Source: Stemphylium vesicarium
Lineage: Eukaryota; Ascomycota; Dothideomycetes; Pleosporales; Pleosporaceae
Assembly (NCBI GenBank): GCA_004380135.1
Contig: QXCR01000020.1
Span: 124,001-188,000 of the forward strand
Reading direction: 5' to 3'
Length of the DNA stretch: 64,000 nucleotides
How positions within the stretch are numbered: the first letter of the stretch is position 1; every line of letters starts with the position of its first letter. The notes under the pieces were generated by a model. It saw only the letters and a program-made list of their open reading frames with translations. It made no database searches and was not told the DNA's origin. This document shows, piece by piece, positions 11,040 through 21,305 of the stretch. A program made the translations under genes and the position numbers.

Positions 11040-12512
11040 ATGGATTCCGAAATCAGAGCTGGCTCTGCTCTCAAACAAGAAATTCGAGAACAAATCCAAG
11101 AGCAAGCCGTTTCCAGAAAGAGAAGTCCTCCTGAGCCATTCTCCGATTCCGAGCCCAGCAGCAAGAGGTCCAAAGATTCATCCTCACCCTGCGTCCCCAA
11201 GAACGACGTCACGCCTAGGCCAGTTTTTCCAAGTCCACCCGACATACCGGCAACTGCATTCGATAAGCAGACCTGGCAAGGTTTCTGCGACATTGAAAGC
11301 GAGCCGGCATGTTTCTCCGTCATCCTCCGCGAAATGGGCGTTCAAGACGTGACGGTACGTGAGGTGTTCAGCATGGATCAAGACTTCATCCGCGAAAACG
11401 TTCCTCAACCGATCTACGGTTTCATCTTGTTATTCCACTACCGCGAATTCGGCAATGATGACCAGGCCGACGAATGTCCGAAGAATATATGGTTCGCCAA
11501 TCAGCTACCGGCACAGAACAGCTGTGCGACCCTTGCCATGGTCAACATCCTCATGAACCAGAGTACTGGAGTTAGCATTGGCGAGCATTTGGAACAGTTC
11601 AAAGAATTCACCAATGACTTCCCACCGTATCAACGTGGTGAAGCGTTTGCGAGCTTCGACTTTGTGAAGAGAATCCACAACTCTTTCGCCAAGAAGATGG
11701 ACATCTTAGAAGGCGACAAGCATCTCAACTACAAAGTCAAGCGCGCAGGGCGCCTCAGAGCTCAAGCGATAGAGAAAACTAAACCCAGCAAAAAGGGCAC
11801 AAAGTCGCGCCGCGGTTCTGCCACTTCAGCAACTACCGAAGACAGCGCAGACAGCGTAGAAGAGAACGCTCACCACTATATCGCCTTCGTCCCCGTCGGC
11901 AACGAAGTCTGGAAACTGGATGGTTTCGACAAGCAGCCAACATGTGTCGGTGCCTTCAAGCCAGAACACGGGGAAACGTGGTTAGAGTCTGTCTCTGAGA
12001 CAATCGCTGCGCTCATGGCAGCTGGTGACGATGACTACGGCGTCATAGCACTAACCCAGTCGCCTCTCCTGTCCCTCCGCAAAAGCGCCAGCCTAACCAT
12101 CAATACACTATCGCATGTGGAATCACGACTCGACCAGCTTTCTGTCTCTACACCACCGCAGGATTGGAGACACCTCGTCAGCGCAGACGAACAGCCGCCC
12201 AGCCCCCACATACTTGGTCTCGGACAACATCTCGCCGCCAACCCCGTGCCCGACGCCCTCAAGACAGCCATTGACAGCGAAGATACTACTCAACTGCTCG
12301 CGCGTCGCAGACAGCTTATCGTACAGGCCAACGACGCCGGCGCAAATATTATGATGGAGATGCAGAACGAGGCCGAAGAAGATGTTAAAGCAGCACAGCG
12401 GCGCTACGACTCGGGCCCTGTGATCAAAAAGTGGCTTGAGATGCTTGCTCAGAACGGGTTTCTGGAGGAGAACTTGGACCGCTTTATGCCTAGTAAAAGC
12501 AACAAGAAGTAG
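11040..12512 (+). CDS. Ubiquitin C-terminal hydrolase, UCH37/UCHL5 type (peptidase C12)
   Basis: Single exon, 490 residues. Residues 1-75 are a charged, Ser/Pro-rich extension not found in short UCHs. The UCH core follows: WQGFCDIESEPACFSVILREMG, a catalytic Cys at about 162 in FANQLPAQNSCATLAMVN, a His at about 279 in HHYIAFVPV and an Asp at about 294 in WKLDGFD. The presumed oxyanion Gln lies seven rather than six residues before the Cys, so one extra residue is present in this loop. The region 245-272 is a Lys/Ser-rich insert before the His. The C-terminal 60 residues (AAQRRYDSGPVIKKWLEMLA, then FLEENLDRFM) resemble the UCH37-like tail that docks on proteasome or INO80 adaptors. It likely removes ubiquitin at the proteasome. 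Confidence 0.92.
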   Translation: MDSEIRAGSALKQEIREQIQEQAVSRKRSPPEPFSDSEPSSKRSKDSSSPCVPKNDVTPRPVFPSPPDIPATAFDKQTWQGFCDIESEPACFSVILREMGVQDVTVREVFSMDQDFIRENVPQPIYGFILLFHYREFGNDDQADECPKNIWFANQLPAQNSCATLAMVNILMNQSTGVSIGEHLEQFKEFTNDFPPYQRGEAFASFDFVKRIHNSFAKKMDILEGDKHLNYKVKRAGRLRAQAIEKTKPSKKGTKSRRGSATSATTEDSADSVEENAHHYIAFVPVGNEVWKLDGFDKQPTCVGAFKPEHGETWLESVSETIAALMAAGDDDYGVIALTQSPLLSLRKSASLTINTLSHVESRLDQLSVSTPPQDWRHLVSADEQPPSPHILGLGQHLAANPVPDALKTAIDSEDTTQLLARRRQLIVQANDAGANIMMEMQNEAEEDVKAAQRRYDSGPVIKKWLEMLAQNGFLEENLDRFMPSKSNKK

Positions 12513-12962
12513 GTTTCGTGTGTGTTTGCGAGGGACGTTGCCATATTCGGGGCTGACATTTTGGCGCGCTTACGAGTGGCCTGCAGTAGGTAGGTACCCG
12601 CACGCCAGCTTCAGTAGCTTAGTCTAGCTACACATATTATCTACCAGCAAATTAACAATCCTAACTGCTCTTTCTCCGATCATCGCGATCACGTGCCCGG
12701 TACCAAAGACGTAAAAGTGGGGGACGCTTCTTTTTTTGCTTTCGCGCGAATCTGCATGTTCATGATATCATGATTAAGTGACATCACAACAGCCGTGCTA
12801 GTCAACAACGACATGGAACTAGCAAGAAAGAGAGACAAAAAGTCGCGTATCCAAATGGCATATACAATATATATACACTACAATTGAAACTTTTCCCGAG
12901 GAGACTGCCTACTGCTACGTCTACGTCCTCATTACGAATTAAACGAGCAAATACAACTGAAG
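12513..12962. promoter_or_regulatory. Intergenic region with TAGGTAGGTACC motif
   Basis: About 450 bp holding the UCH 3' UTR and the promoter of the next small gene. A TAGGTAGGTACC motif is at 12587-12598; related TAGGTAC words recur at about 33117 and 39154-39171. A run of T's follows a gggacgcttc stretch at about 12721-12738. No gene is seen. Confidence 0.4.
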
Positions 12963-13280
12963 ATGCCTCATTCAAAGACTCCCGGCCAATCCAACGCCGC
13001 ATCAGACAAGTTTAACAAGCAGGAAGCTGAGAGTATGTCTTTCTTCATCCTCCCCCTTTTACACCCTCCGTCCCATCACTGCACATCAACGCACTAACAC
13101 TCCCACCCCAACACAGGCAAAGGCTTCGGCGCCTCCAACGCACCCGCCGCAAAACAAGGCGACGTTCCCGGCTCAGCCCCTGTCGCGTCCGACAGCGGCA
13201 ACTCGAATGTTGGCGTCGACCCGGCTGCGAACAAGCCTGGAGAGAAGGGGATTGGGGGCCCCAACTATGGGACGCAGTAG
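12963..13280 (+). CDS. Small hydrophilic protein of unknown function, 77 aa, two exons
   Basis: Exon 1 is 12963-13032 and exon 2 is 13117-13280, joined across an 84-bp intron with GTATGT donor, CACTAAC branch site and CACAG acceptor. The spliced frame is exactly 77 codons plus TAG. It begins MPHSKTPGQSNAASDKFNK and ends GIGGPNYGTQ. It is rich in Gly, Asn, Ser, Ala and Lys, has no hydrophobic segment and no Cys, and looks intrinsically disordered, somewhat like LEA-type or conidiation-associated small proteins. That comparison is only compositional; I do not recognise the family. A good Kozak-like context (AAGATGCC) and consensus splice sites support it as real even though each exon alone is short. 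Confidence 0.75.
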
Positions 13281-13465
13281 AAGGATGACACTTGTGGAAA
13301 AGAGCAATGATGGGACGATGAGGAATGAGGAATGAGAAAATATGACATGAATATAAGATCTTTTTGTTATTCGGATATTAGGTGTATAACAGCCCTGGTG
13401 ATGTGTGGGATGCAAATGCTATACTCGTCTGTAGTGACGTACGTACTGTTGTAGCGTGTGATCGA

Positions 13466-15362
13466 TCAAGCCTTTTTCGGTTTCGGAATCTTAAACGGAT
13501 GCGCCTCAGTATTAAACACCCAATCATCCAGACTCATAACCTTTGGCTCGCTGAAAGTGAGGAAGAAGTATTTTAGCGTTTCCGCCATCCAGAAGCTCTG
13601 TTTGTTTACATTGTCAGTCACGTCATCTTCCAAAAGGCCATGTTTTCCAAGGGAGAAAAAAAAGGGGAAAAAGACGAGAAATTAGGGGAGAACTTACCTC
13701 CATACTATCTTCCCTCGGCGGCGAATCAGCAGACACATCGATCAAAGCAGAGTTGCCAATATCGGTATCAGTAGACCGCTGAATCGCAGTCCACATATCC
13801 CAAGCCGCAGCCTGCCATTGCTGCTCGCCCGTGATACGATGCATGATGAAGACGCTCTCAATAGCCTCAGGCCTAAGCACATAGCGACGGTCATCAATCG
13901 ACGTAAAGCCACTGGGAAGACGCAAATTAGCGATATTCTTCAACGGGTCCTTTTCCCTGTCCGCGTCCGACGTGCGCGACAGGATGCCGTCGTGCCAAGC
14001 CTTCTCGTCCCAGACACAAGTCGTCGTGTTGTCGCACTTGAGCAGGTGCGAGACTTCGGGCATAATGCCTGCGGGAGAAGCCTTGTACGCCCAAACACAT
14101 GTATCTGCTAGTTTGCGGCCAATCTTGACGTGCTCTTCGTTTTGGAAGAGGCGGCCGCCGAGAGCGAACATGCCGCCCGTGTAGCAGGCTAGATGCTGCA
14201 TCTCGGGTTCTAGTTGCGTAGTTTTGCCGTCGGCGCGGACGAAGCCCGACATGAGCATGTCGGAGTTCTCGGGAGTCGATGGTCGGAAGAGAGCGTGGTT
14301 GGCTGCTGTGTCCATGGACTTTTCGTACATCTTGCGGTAGATGGCGTCTTGGCCGCCGAGCAGCGCGTATTGCTTCGCAAAATACTCGTATGTCGAGTCG
14401 GCCATGCTTCCCAGCGTGAAGCCAGTGTCGCGCGTGAAGTCGGCATTCCGGCCGTTGACTACAATCGGCCACATGCCCGGTAGCGCTGTTTTGTCTTGCT
14501 GTTCTTCCAATAGCCTGATTACCCTGTTGGCTGCGTCGTACCATTTCGGGTCCTTGGTCAATTGGGAGAGACGGGTGAATTCCAGAGTCATGCTTCCAAT
14601 CTCCGCTAGGAGAACCTGTTCATCTGCCACCTGAGGTTTTCCCTCGCCTCCAGCACGGAACTGCCAGCGCGTAACTGGCATGTGGTTGGGCGTGTCGAAG
14701 GCATGGTATAGCATCTCGCCAGCTTCCTTCGCCTTGTTCAACAGCCGCTCGTCTCCGCTCAACTCATACGCTGATAGAAGACCGCCCAGATGCCTGATGT
14801 TGGTCTCAAAAACGTTAACCCTATCCAAGTCCGTGTACCCAAAATCGATGCGTTCAATGTCTTTAATGGCCGATGCGAATTCCTCGTGAAACCCCATGAT
14901 GAACAGGGTGTCGAGCGCATCAATCAGCGTAGCGGCCCAGCCACCAAAGTGGTCCGACACTTCTCCGCTTATAGGTCGTATCTCATCATGCATCCACCCA
15001 AACTTCCGGTAGTTGCTCCAGCACTTGAAGAACTGCTTCCTAACCTCCTCCCTCCTCGTTTCGCGTATGTTCCTGGCCGTGGCATCTTCAGCCGGAAATC
15101 GGAACTGTATCTTCGGGAGCGCGCTCGGTTCGCCGGTCGGAAGCGGTGTTAGGGATTCGATGCGATTCTTGAACGGTATTTTGGCCCAATTGAAGGATTT
15201 GTACTGTTGCGTCTTCTGCTGCTGCTGCTGCTGTTCCTGGCCCTGATTGCCCTTTGCTGGCACGACGTTGGGGTCCTCATAGGGCAGACTGAGGGTATAG
15301 AAGAAGTAGAGGAACCCGGCGGCGAGGAAGGTATAGAGGCCGTAGCGCCGTAGGAGCGCCAT
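13466..15362 (-). CDS. Class I alpha-1,2-mannosidase (GH47)
   Basis: Two exons, 15362-13698 and 13597-13466, with a 100-bp intron (GTAAGT..CAG); 598 residues. A type II signal anchor sits at about residues 8-26 (GLYTFLAAGFLYFFYTL), followed by a polyGln linker. GH47 motifs include DHFGGWAATLIDALDTLFIMGF, HLGGLLSAYELSGD, a Cys pair region around HLLKCDNTTTCVWDEK, and the C-terminal NTEAHPFKIP supplied by exon 2, which is the family's Thr-Glu-Ala-His-Pro signature. The enzyme trims alpha-1,2-linked mannose from N-glycans in the ER or Golgi lumen. The intron was placed because exon 1 otherwise runs into a non-homologous Ser/Phe-rich end and lacks the TEAHP motif. Confidence 0.93.
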
Positions 15363-15798
15363 GGTGTATTACAATAGATTAAGGTTTTAAGGGGTTGAGA
15401 AGGAAGAATCAAGGACGCGCAGGGCGCTGCCCTCGCCCGTATACGAACTTGTGGGGAACCCGACGCTCACTGATGACCGATGTCCCTGCCAAGTCGGCAA
15501 CGCGGCATCCCTGCAATACAATGGACCCTGGACGCGTTGTCCCATGTCTTCAACAATCAAGAAATGCTGTCTTTGCCATATCCGCCAACCAACCTCATGC
15601 GAATGCGGTATTCCAGTGGTTGGTATATATTCCCCTTCTTTCCCTGGCTCGATGGACTCTCGTATGGCATGCACCCACCCCCCCCCCCCACATGCCCTGC
15701 ACAGCCAGTCCCAAACGAATTCCACACTCGCGTATTTCGGGTGGTTACCATCGTCTTGCTGGATAGCCTCTGTATGTGTTCCTTTCTCTGCAGGACAT
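15363..15798. promoter_or_regulatory. Intergenic: GH47 promoter and 3' end of the next gene, with a C12 tract
   Basis: About 430 bp upstream of the mannosidase start and downstream of another minus-strand gene. A run of 12 C's lies at 15678-15689. Overlapping open frames on both strands have no family features and look like chance frames. Confidence 0.45.
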
Positions 15799-16983
15799 CT
15801 AGTCCAGCTGTCGTCTCCTATGTAGTGTCCAAGACTGCATTGCGTATGGCGTGCTCCAGAATCTACATAGTGTACATTTCCAGTCTCCCACCCACGGTAT
15901 GTATTCCTTCTTGTCCTCTTTGTGTAGTTTTTTGGAGGGCGCTTCTTCCTCGCTGGCCTTGGGTTCGTCTATGGCTGCGGCTTGGTATGTCCGCTTCTTA
16001 TCCGGAATGGGCTTCGACGAGATGCTGCCATGTGCCTCGGAGACGTGTTCACCAGTTGTACCGATATGCTCTTTGTTGACGGATAGTTGGCCCAGTTCGT
16101 GAGAATATACTTGGCGGGTCCGTTTGGACTTCGATAGCTTGTTCGGTGCTGGTGCGATGTCTGATCCTGACTTGGATGTGAGGCCTGCTTCATGTCAATT
16201 TTCCTATTCTATGCAAGCAGGTATCTCCTTACATTTGCCCTGGCCCTTATTTTCGCTCTCTTTGGCTTTATCCGCCTGCCTCTTCTCCCCTTCAATCCTT
16301 TTGCGCTCCACAGCATCGTCCGCTCGCCTCAACACCTCTCTGTGCATGTTCGAGGGAAGCTGCACCAGCGACCCCAATATCTTAAGTGGTAAAGTCTTCT
16401 CCTTCTCCTTTTCCATCTTCAACACCGTCTTCCAAATCCTTCGAACATTATCCGTATGCTCTTTTGGCTTTCTCTTCAGCCTCGTTGTAATGGTGTCGAC
16501 ATTAGCCTTTTGCGCGTCGCGGAGCTCATGTTTGATCCTCAGCCTCTTCGATATGCCGTACGCGTATCTAAGAATGCTGTCCGCAACTTTAATCGGTAGT
16601 GCGAGCAACCATCCGGCATCAATAAAGATGTTCTCTTTGTCCTAGTATCCCGATGTCTCTTCCAAGCGCTTCACCTCGTCAGCCAGCGCGACGACCTCTT
16701 CGTATCCAGCGGGGAGCAGCTGAAATAGGCTGTTGACGACATGTAGGGCGAAGCGACTGGTGTCAAGTTGCGGCTTCGCTGTCGCGGGCACCATGTCGGC
16801 AACGAAGGGAGACTTCGCAGGTATCTTCATGGTATGCGATAGCAGCGGTATGTGTCTGGAGATGTTTGGAGATCTTTCTGGAATATAAAAACACTGTCGC
16901 ATGTCGAAATTGGTGTGCGGGGTTGCCTGATGCGTGAATAGTGAGCGCTCAGTTGGCAGTTGCGCACCTTTCACTCTTGACAT
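15799..16983 (-). pseudogene. Unrecognised gene interrupted by an in-frame TAG (possible pseudogene or unannotated 54-bp intron)
   Basis: Coding sequence runs from ATG at 16983 to about 16233, then across a 48-bp intron (16185-16232, GTAAGG donor, TTGAC branch, GCAG acceptor) into a second exon, 16184-15799. A TAG at 16644-16642 (codon 114) breaks the frame. Both sides look coding: upstream FALHVVNSLFQLLPAGYEEV, downstream IFIDAGWLLALPIKVADSI, then a Lys/Arg/Glu-rich segment and an acidic/basic tail ending near WVGDWKCTLCRFW. One alternative is a 54-bp, in-phase intron from a GTCGTC donor with a CTGAC branch to the TAG as acceptor; GTC-type donors do occur in this window. I do not recognise the family. 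Confidence 0.55.
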
Positions 16984-18660
16984 CACTCTCTGCCGCAGAT
17001 ACTAATATTTGGGAGAAACAAACTGATTCCCTAATAGTGGCTCAATTAATATATGCCGGAGACAAACACACGTGTCACTTTTGGCATCCTGCATTGCAGT
17101 GACTGCTGCATACTATCACGACCAAGTGAACAGGACCATGGAATTGAATCGTTACGCTGTTATTAATAGTGTCACAACCTTGAGTGTGATATGTATCTGC
17201 CAGCGCAGGAGCAATAGGGACGAGACGCTGCTATTGATACCCTGTCTCAGTGAACGTACTCCCACAAGGAGCGGTGGCAGGTTGCCATTCACCAGACAGA
17301 CTACGATACCGCGATGATGCAGAATATTGGAGATGTGCGAAGAGCCAACAAAAGCGACAGGAGATCGTACAGAAAGGTACCCGACACATGAAACCTGTAC
17401 CTCCTACACCCAGCTATCAACCACAGTCTCAAACTCCATCCTCACCTCACATCAGACACCCCCAGCGCATAGCCGCAGAATTGGCAAAAATGAAACACAA
17501 TTGAAAGAATTTCCCTCTACCATGCCCATTGCCTAGCCAGTGAAAGCAACCTCTTCTCACCACCCAATCACCACCTTCGCGCCCCTCCTGCTCTCACTCA
17601 CTCATTCACCAAAAAAAAGAAAAGAAAAGAAAAGAAGAAGAAGAAGAGGAATAGCCTAAAGAGCGAGTACCAGATATCAGGGTACACCAATACTCGGTCC
17701 TTACGTTGGGAACGTGTCTAATGCGAATTACCCCACACATGATGTGGTCTCCCAGTTCCACACATCTGTACATAAGGATTTGGTTCATGGAAGATTGGGG
17801 AAGATTTTGATATATATATACAGGAGTGATGTGTTCGCGGGGGGACTTGGATGGGTGGATGAAGTGTGTGAGGGTGTGCGTGTAGAGCTGGATCTGATTT
17901 GGGTATGCAAACGGACGGCTGGGCTCATTCACTCTTGTGTAAAGGGTCCTGGTGCGAGGCGGTATCGCGGCTACTTGAATTAGGAAACGACTATAGCTAG
18001 GAGTACCCGTTAATGCGTCTTTATGCGGTTGGTGCTGCTTATGGCTGGCTTGGTGGAAGTGGTGGAGGTGCTTTGCTCCACCCGCCATATCCTCTACATT
18101 TACACCGATCAGTTCGTAAAGAGACGCCCAGACTATCGCGATCAAATTGAGGCATACATTAATCATGCTGTCTAAGCGAGCAAATTGCTACTGCTGCATC
18201 TCGCGATTTCATCAAACAACTCCCTCACAACCTCCAGGTCCCATTGCAGGTAGCAAAGGCGCACGCACAATGACATCGGCATCGTCAAGTGACTACGCGT
18301 TCTACAATGCGGGTACGCATCGAAACGGATACTCTGTGGACAGCGATAACTACTAGGATACTTCACAAAGCTCCACCCTACTCTCACAAAGCGCATTGTA
18401 AACTCGCAACCTCCCTTACCTTCTACGTATAACCTCCCCCGTCAAACCCGTTAACACTCCCCAGCAATCTCCATCACAGAAACCGCACCAGATCCCAAAC
18501 AATACAAACACCAAAACAAGAACAACAACAACAACAAAACAATCATGGTTAGGTGCGGCTACAAACTCCCTAAACCCTCCACCCGCCACACTCCCCTCCA
18601 CCATCCCAGCCCACGCACCTCAAACCGTGCCTACCACCCCTACCTCACCCTCCGCACCCC
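16984..18660. other. Long intergenic stretch, no confident gene
   Basis: About 1.7 kb. It contains an A/G-rich tract at 17610-17650 (aaaagaaaagaaaagaagaa type), a TATATATA stretch at 17811-17820 and a CAA-rich tract near 18508-18540. Small open frames, including one ending SDYAFYNAGTHRNGYSVDSD near 18273-18356, lack any family support. The right end may include upstream exons of the coding stretch at 18661. Confidence 0.4.
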
Positions 18661-19008
18661 TTCTACAACGAGACACGCCTCTCGCGGGCGCCCGCCGGAT
18701 ATCGGCGCCACAGCCTCCCCATCACCCCCAGCAAAGACCTTCTGAAAGCCTACAAGTACGGATGCCCCGACACGCGCGACCAGCTACGTGGCGAGTATCC
18801 TGAATACGCTGCTTGGTGGGATAGGGGTGACAGGGCGCCGCTGGTCAAGGGGATGTGGGGGTATAAAACGGCGAAGGAGAAGAGGCTGGAGAAGGAGCGG
18901 GACGAGCAGGTACGTGTTATTAGTTGTGGAATCAGGGGGGCGAGGATTATTATGGGGCCCAGGAGGAGGGATGAAGGGGAGGAGGATGGTACGATAACGC
19001 GTTGTTAG
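18661..19008 (+). CDS. Probable coding stretch, 5' structure unresolved
   Basis: One frame over 116 codons reads like protein, with segments such as KDLLKAYKYGCPDTRDQLRG, EYPEYAAWWDRGD and MWGYKTAKEKRLEKERDEQ; it ends at TAG 19006-19008. A consensus GTACGT follows the DEQ codons at about 18910, so the true exon may end there and the last 30 codons may be intron. No in-frame ATG lies at its left side, so an upstream exon is required; the ATG at 18545 is in another frame. I do not recognise the product. Coding strand composition flips from C-rich before about 18750 to G-rich after about 18790. Confidence 0.4.
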   Translation, partial: FYNETRLSRAPAGYRRHSLPITPSKDLLKAYKYGCPDTRDQLRGEYPEYAAWWDRGDRAPLVKGMWGYKTAKEKRLEKERDEQVRVISCGIRGARIIMGPRRRDEGEEDGTITRC

Positions 19009-19313
19009 TTGTAAGGGAGTACGAGTGGAGATGAGAGGATTTCGGATCTTGGGTCGCTGGGGAGTAGCGATTTAGGAGGATGGGCGATGTGATATTAAGG
19101 TTGAGGATTAATTGTTTTGGTTTAGTTACCCCTTTCGAAAAGATGAATTGTTGTCTTTATTGGTGAGTGATCGAGTCGAGTGTAACGTAACCGCGTTGTA
19201 CCTTGCTATGTGAACGTCTTTTATTATGTGCCCTGGGACTTTGCAGTGAACAATGCCGGTAACTTCGTCATGACGACAGGAGTGTTGGTCATGTAGTCTG
19301 TGTCGCTAACAAC

Positions 19314-20609
19314 TTATTGCGGGTCTGCTGGTGGCAGCATAACCACATACTCCCTTTCGCTACCGCCGAATTTCAGAATATCCTTATCCCGGAGCTCAAA
19401 GTATCGACTGGCTTCAACATCCTCTCCATTCAGCTCCGTCCCATTACTGCTTTCCAAATCGATAATGTAGGGTTTGACCTTTCCACGCTTGCTCTTCACG
19501 CCAAATTCGTCTTCGACCGTCTTTTGTATGTAGCGGAACTGGATGACGGCGTGCTGGCCACTCGAGCTAGGGTGCTCAAGGACGTAGTCGACCACTTCGT
19601 GTGACCGACCTAGTAGCCAGCAACTCTTCTGCCAGAGTTCAATCGTGTCCACGACGTCGTCGCCCTTGAAGACAAAAATGCGCCATGGCTGGGAGGAGGG
19701 GGGCTTCCGCGCCTCGGCCGGCTCGTGGTATTTGAGAGATATCTTGGTGCCTTCTACACGGTTGGCAGCTTTCGCTAGCGCGCCCGTGGTTTTGAAGTTG
19801 GGCTTCTCCTTGTCGGGCGGCGCGCCGCCATATTTCGATGGTGGTTGAGCAGAGTCGTCAAGGCCACGGAAGGAGACTTCCTGAGAGGGAAGGGGCTTCT
19901 TGGTCCGTTTGTGCGGAGATGGTGAGCGCGAGCGAGACTCGGACTGTGTACGTCGACGACGTTTAGGCGGCGGCGAGGTTGATGCAGAGGGCGAGCGAGT
20001 ACGCGGTTTGCGGGAGCGATGGGGGATGGGTGAACGTGAGCACCGCCGCTCCTTGGACTTGTTCTTGTGTCGACGGTCTTTAGAGCGCGAGCGATCTCGC
20101 CGGCTGTGCCTGTCCTTGGAGCGATCGCGCTTTGCACTCTTGTCCTTGTCCTGCGAGCGGTCGCCTCGCCTATCTCTTGAACGATGCCGTTTCCTGTCTC
20201 CAGACACGTCGCGTCTCTTATCCCGTGACCTGTCGCGCCGTCTGTCCTTTGAACGATCCCTTTTCCGCTCCCTCGACCCATCGCGCCTCCTCTCTCTGGA
20301 CGCGCCGCGCGGCTTCCTGTATGGTTCAGGCGACGGCTCCCTTTTTCGAGGAGCGTCTACCTCTGTCGGCGTATTCTTCAGCGCGCGGTCCCCCGAGGCA
20401 TTTCTTGGCCTGTCTTCTCGAGACCTGCTCCTTGGGCGACGGCCCGATGCTGTTGAAGGGTCCTTATTTGCGCGTTCGGAGCCATTCCTAGAGTGGTTGC
20501 TTGGACTAGCATTCCGGCTATTGCCTGTCTGGGGCGATGCAGTCTTGCCCTCTAGCAATTGCTGGGTCAGCAGCCGGCGGGCGCTGAAGGGCGACAATTC
20601 TCTCGTCAT
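19314..20609 (-). CDS. FHA-domain splicing factor, SNIP1/Pml1 family
   Basis: Single exon, 431 residues. Residues 1-250 are a long Arg/Ser/Asp-rich low-complexity region with repeated RDRS, RDKR and SRSR units. The FHA domain spans about 310-425, with GRSHEVVDYVLEHPSSSGQHAVIQF and IIDLESSNGTELNGE; the conserved Gly-Arg, Ser-x-x-His and Asn-Gly-Thr phosphothreonine-binding elements are all visible. In yeast, Pml1 is part of the RES complex that retains unspliced pre-mRNA and assists splicing; SNIP1 is the metazoan relative. The assignment rests on the RS-rich plus C-terminal FHA layout. It lies divergent to the coiled-coil gene with about 700 bp between. Confidence 0.9.
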   Translation of the reverse strand: MTRELSPFSARRLLTQQLLEGKTASPQTGNSRNASPSNHSRNGSERANKDPSTASGRRPRSRSREDRPRNASGDRALKNTPTEVDAPRKREPSPEPYRKPRGASRERRRDGSRERKRDRSKDRRRDRSRDKRRDVSGDRKRHRSRDRRGDRSQDKDKSAKRDRSKDRHSRRDRSRSKDRRHKNKSKERRCSRSPIPHRSRKPRTRSPSASTSPPPKRRRRTQSESRSRSPSPHKRTKKPLPSQEVSFRGLDDSAQPPSKYGGAPPDKEKPNFKTTGALAKAANRVEGTKISLKYHEPAEARKPPSSQPWRIFVFKGDDVVDTIELWQKSCWLLGRSHEVVDYVLEHPSSSGQHAVIQFRYIQKTVEDEFGVKSKRGKVKPYIIDLESSNGTELNGEDVEASRYFELRDKDILKFGGSEREYVVMLPPADPQ

Positions 20610-21305
20610 GTTGGGGGCTGATTGCTAGAAGCTGGATCCGGCGGCGCAGCTTTCAAAGATGGGGGCGCAATGACGTGCCCAACTTTTTTCTCGCTAGTGG
20701 GTACGCTGAGCGGGCTCTCGGGGCCAAGTCGCATGCACTGCGGTAATAGCCGGCTAGACAAATTGGCCGCAAATAGTGAAGGACTGCATAAGTGCTCAGA
20801 ATATTACGCCTAAGAAGCCATAGCGCCAAAAGGCCTGAGGCTGCGCGGTCGCGAACTTCCCCAGACTAGAGAGAGGCCCGAGCGTGCTGCACCCTAATCG
20901 CCCCAGCGCCGCGCTACTACGCCTTGCGCTCATCTCGTCTATTCGTTCAATCTTCAACATTGCGCCCACTGTGGGCTCCAAGGCGGCTATACGATATGCA
21001 AGGTGCACCCAACTCTGCCTCGCATCCAGTCGGGCCCTTTGGCCCCTGCGCCATCATGCCCAGCCCTGTCGAGGTACGGCGTAGCTCTCACCTCGCAGAA
21101 GGCGGTATGAATCAAGCAAACGCCCTGGGTCCGTGTTGAAATCATCGCTGAGGTACCTGGGAATCGTTTGGTGTCTTCCTACCCTGTAGCCTTCTCTTTC
21201 GCATAACCAGCACAACATTACCGTTTGACCGTATTGACTTGTCATCTTTCTTCATGTCTCCGTACCATCACCCGCACTAAGAGTGCAAAGCGCAAAGCCA
21301 GCGCG
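20610..21305. promoter_or_regulatory. Divergent intergenic region
   Basis: About 700 bp between the SNIP1-like gene and the coiled-coil gene, so it carries two promoters. A GAGGTACCTG word is near 21151. No gene or repeat is convincing. Confidence 0.4.

Noticed and set aside
15480..16079. Overlapping plus-strand frames of up to 199 codons
   Set aside because: They run through a C12 tract, lack motifs, and overlap the second exon of the minus-strand gene at 15799-16983.
17606..18166. 186-codon minus-strand frame ending in Ser/Phe repeats
   Set aside because: The end is made by an A/G simple repeat; no motif, and codon use looks random.
19900..20628. Arg/Leu/Ser-rich 242-codon frame on the plus strand
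   Set aside because: It is the mirror of the RS-repeat region of the SNIP1-like gene; low-complexity repeats keep several frames open.
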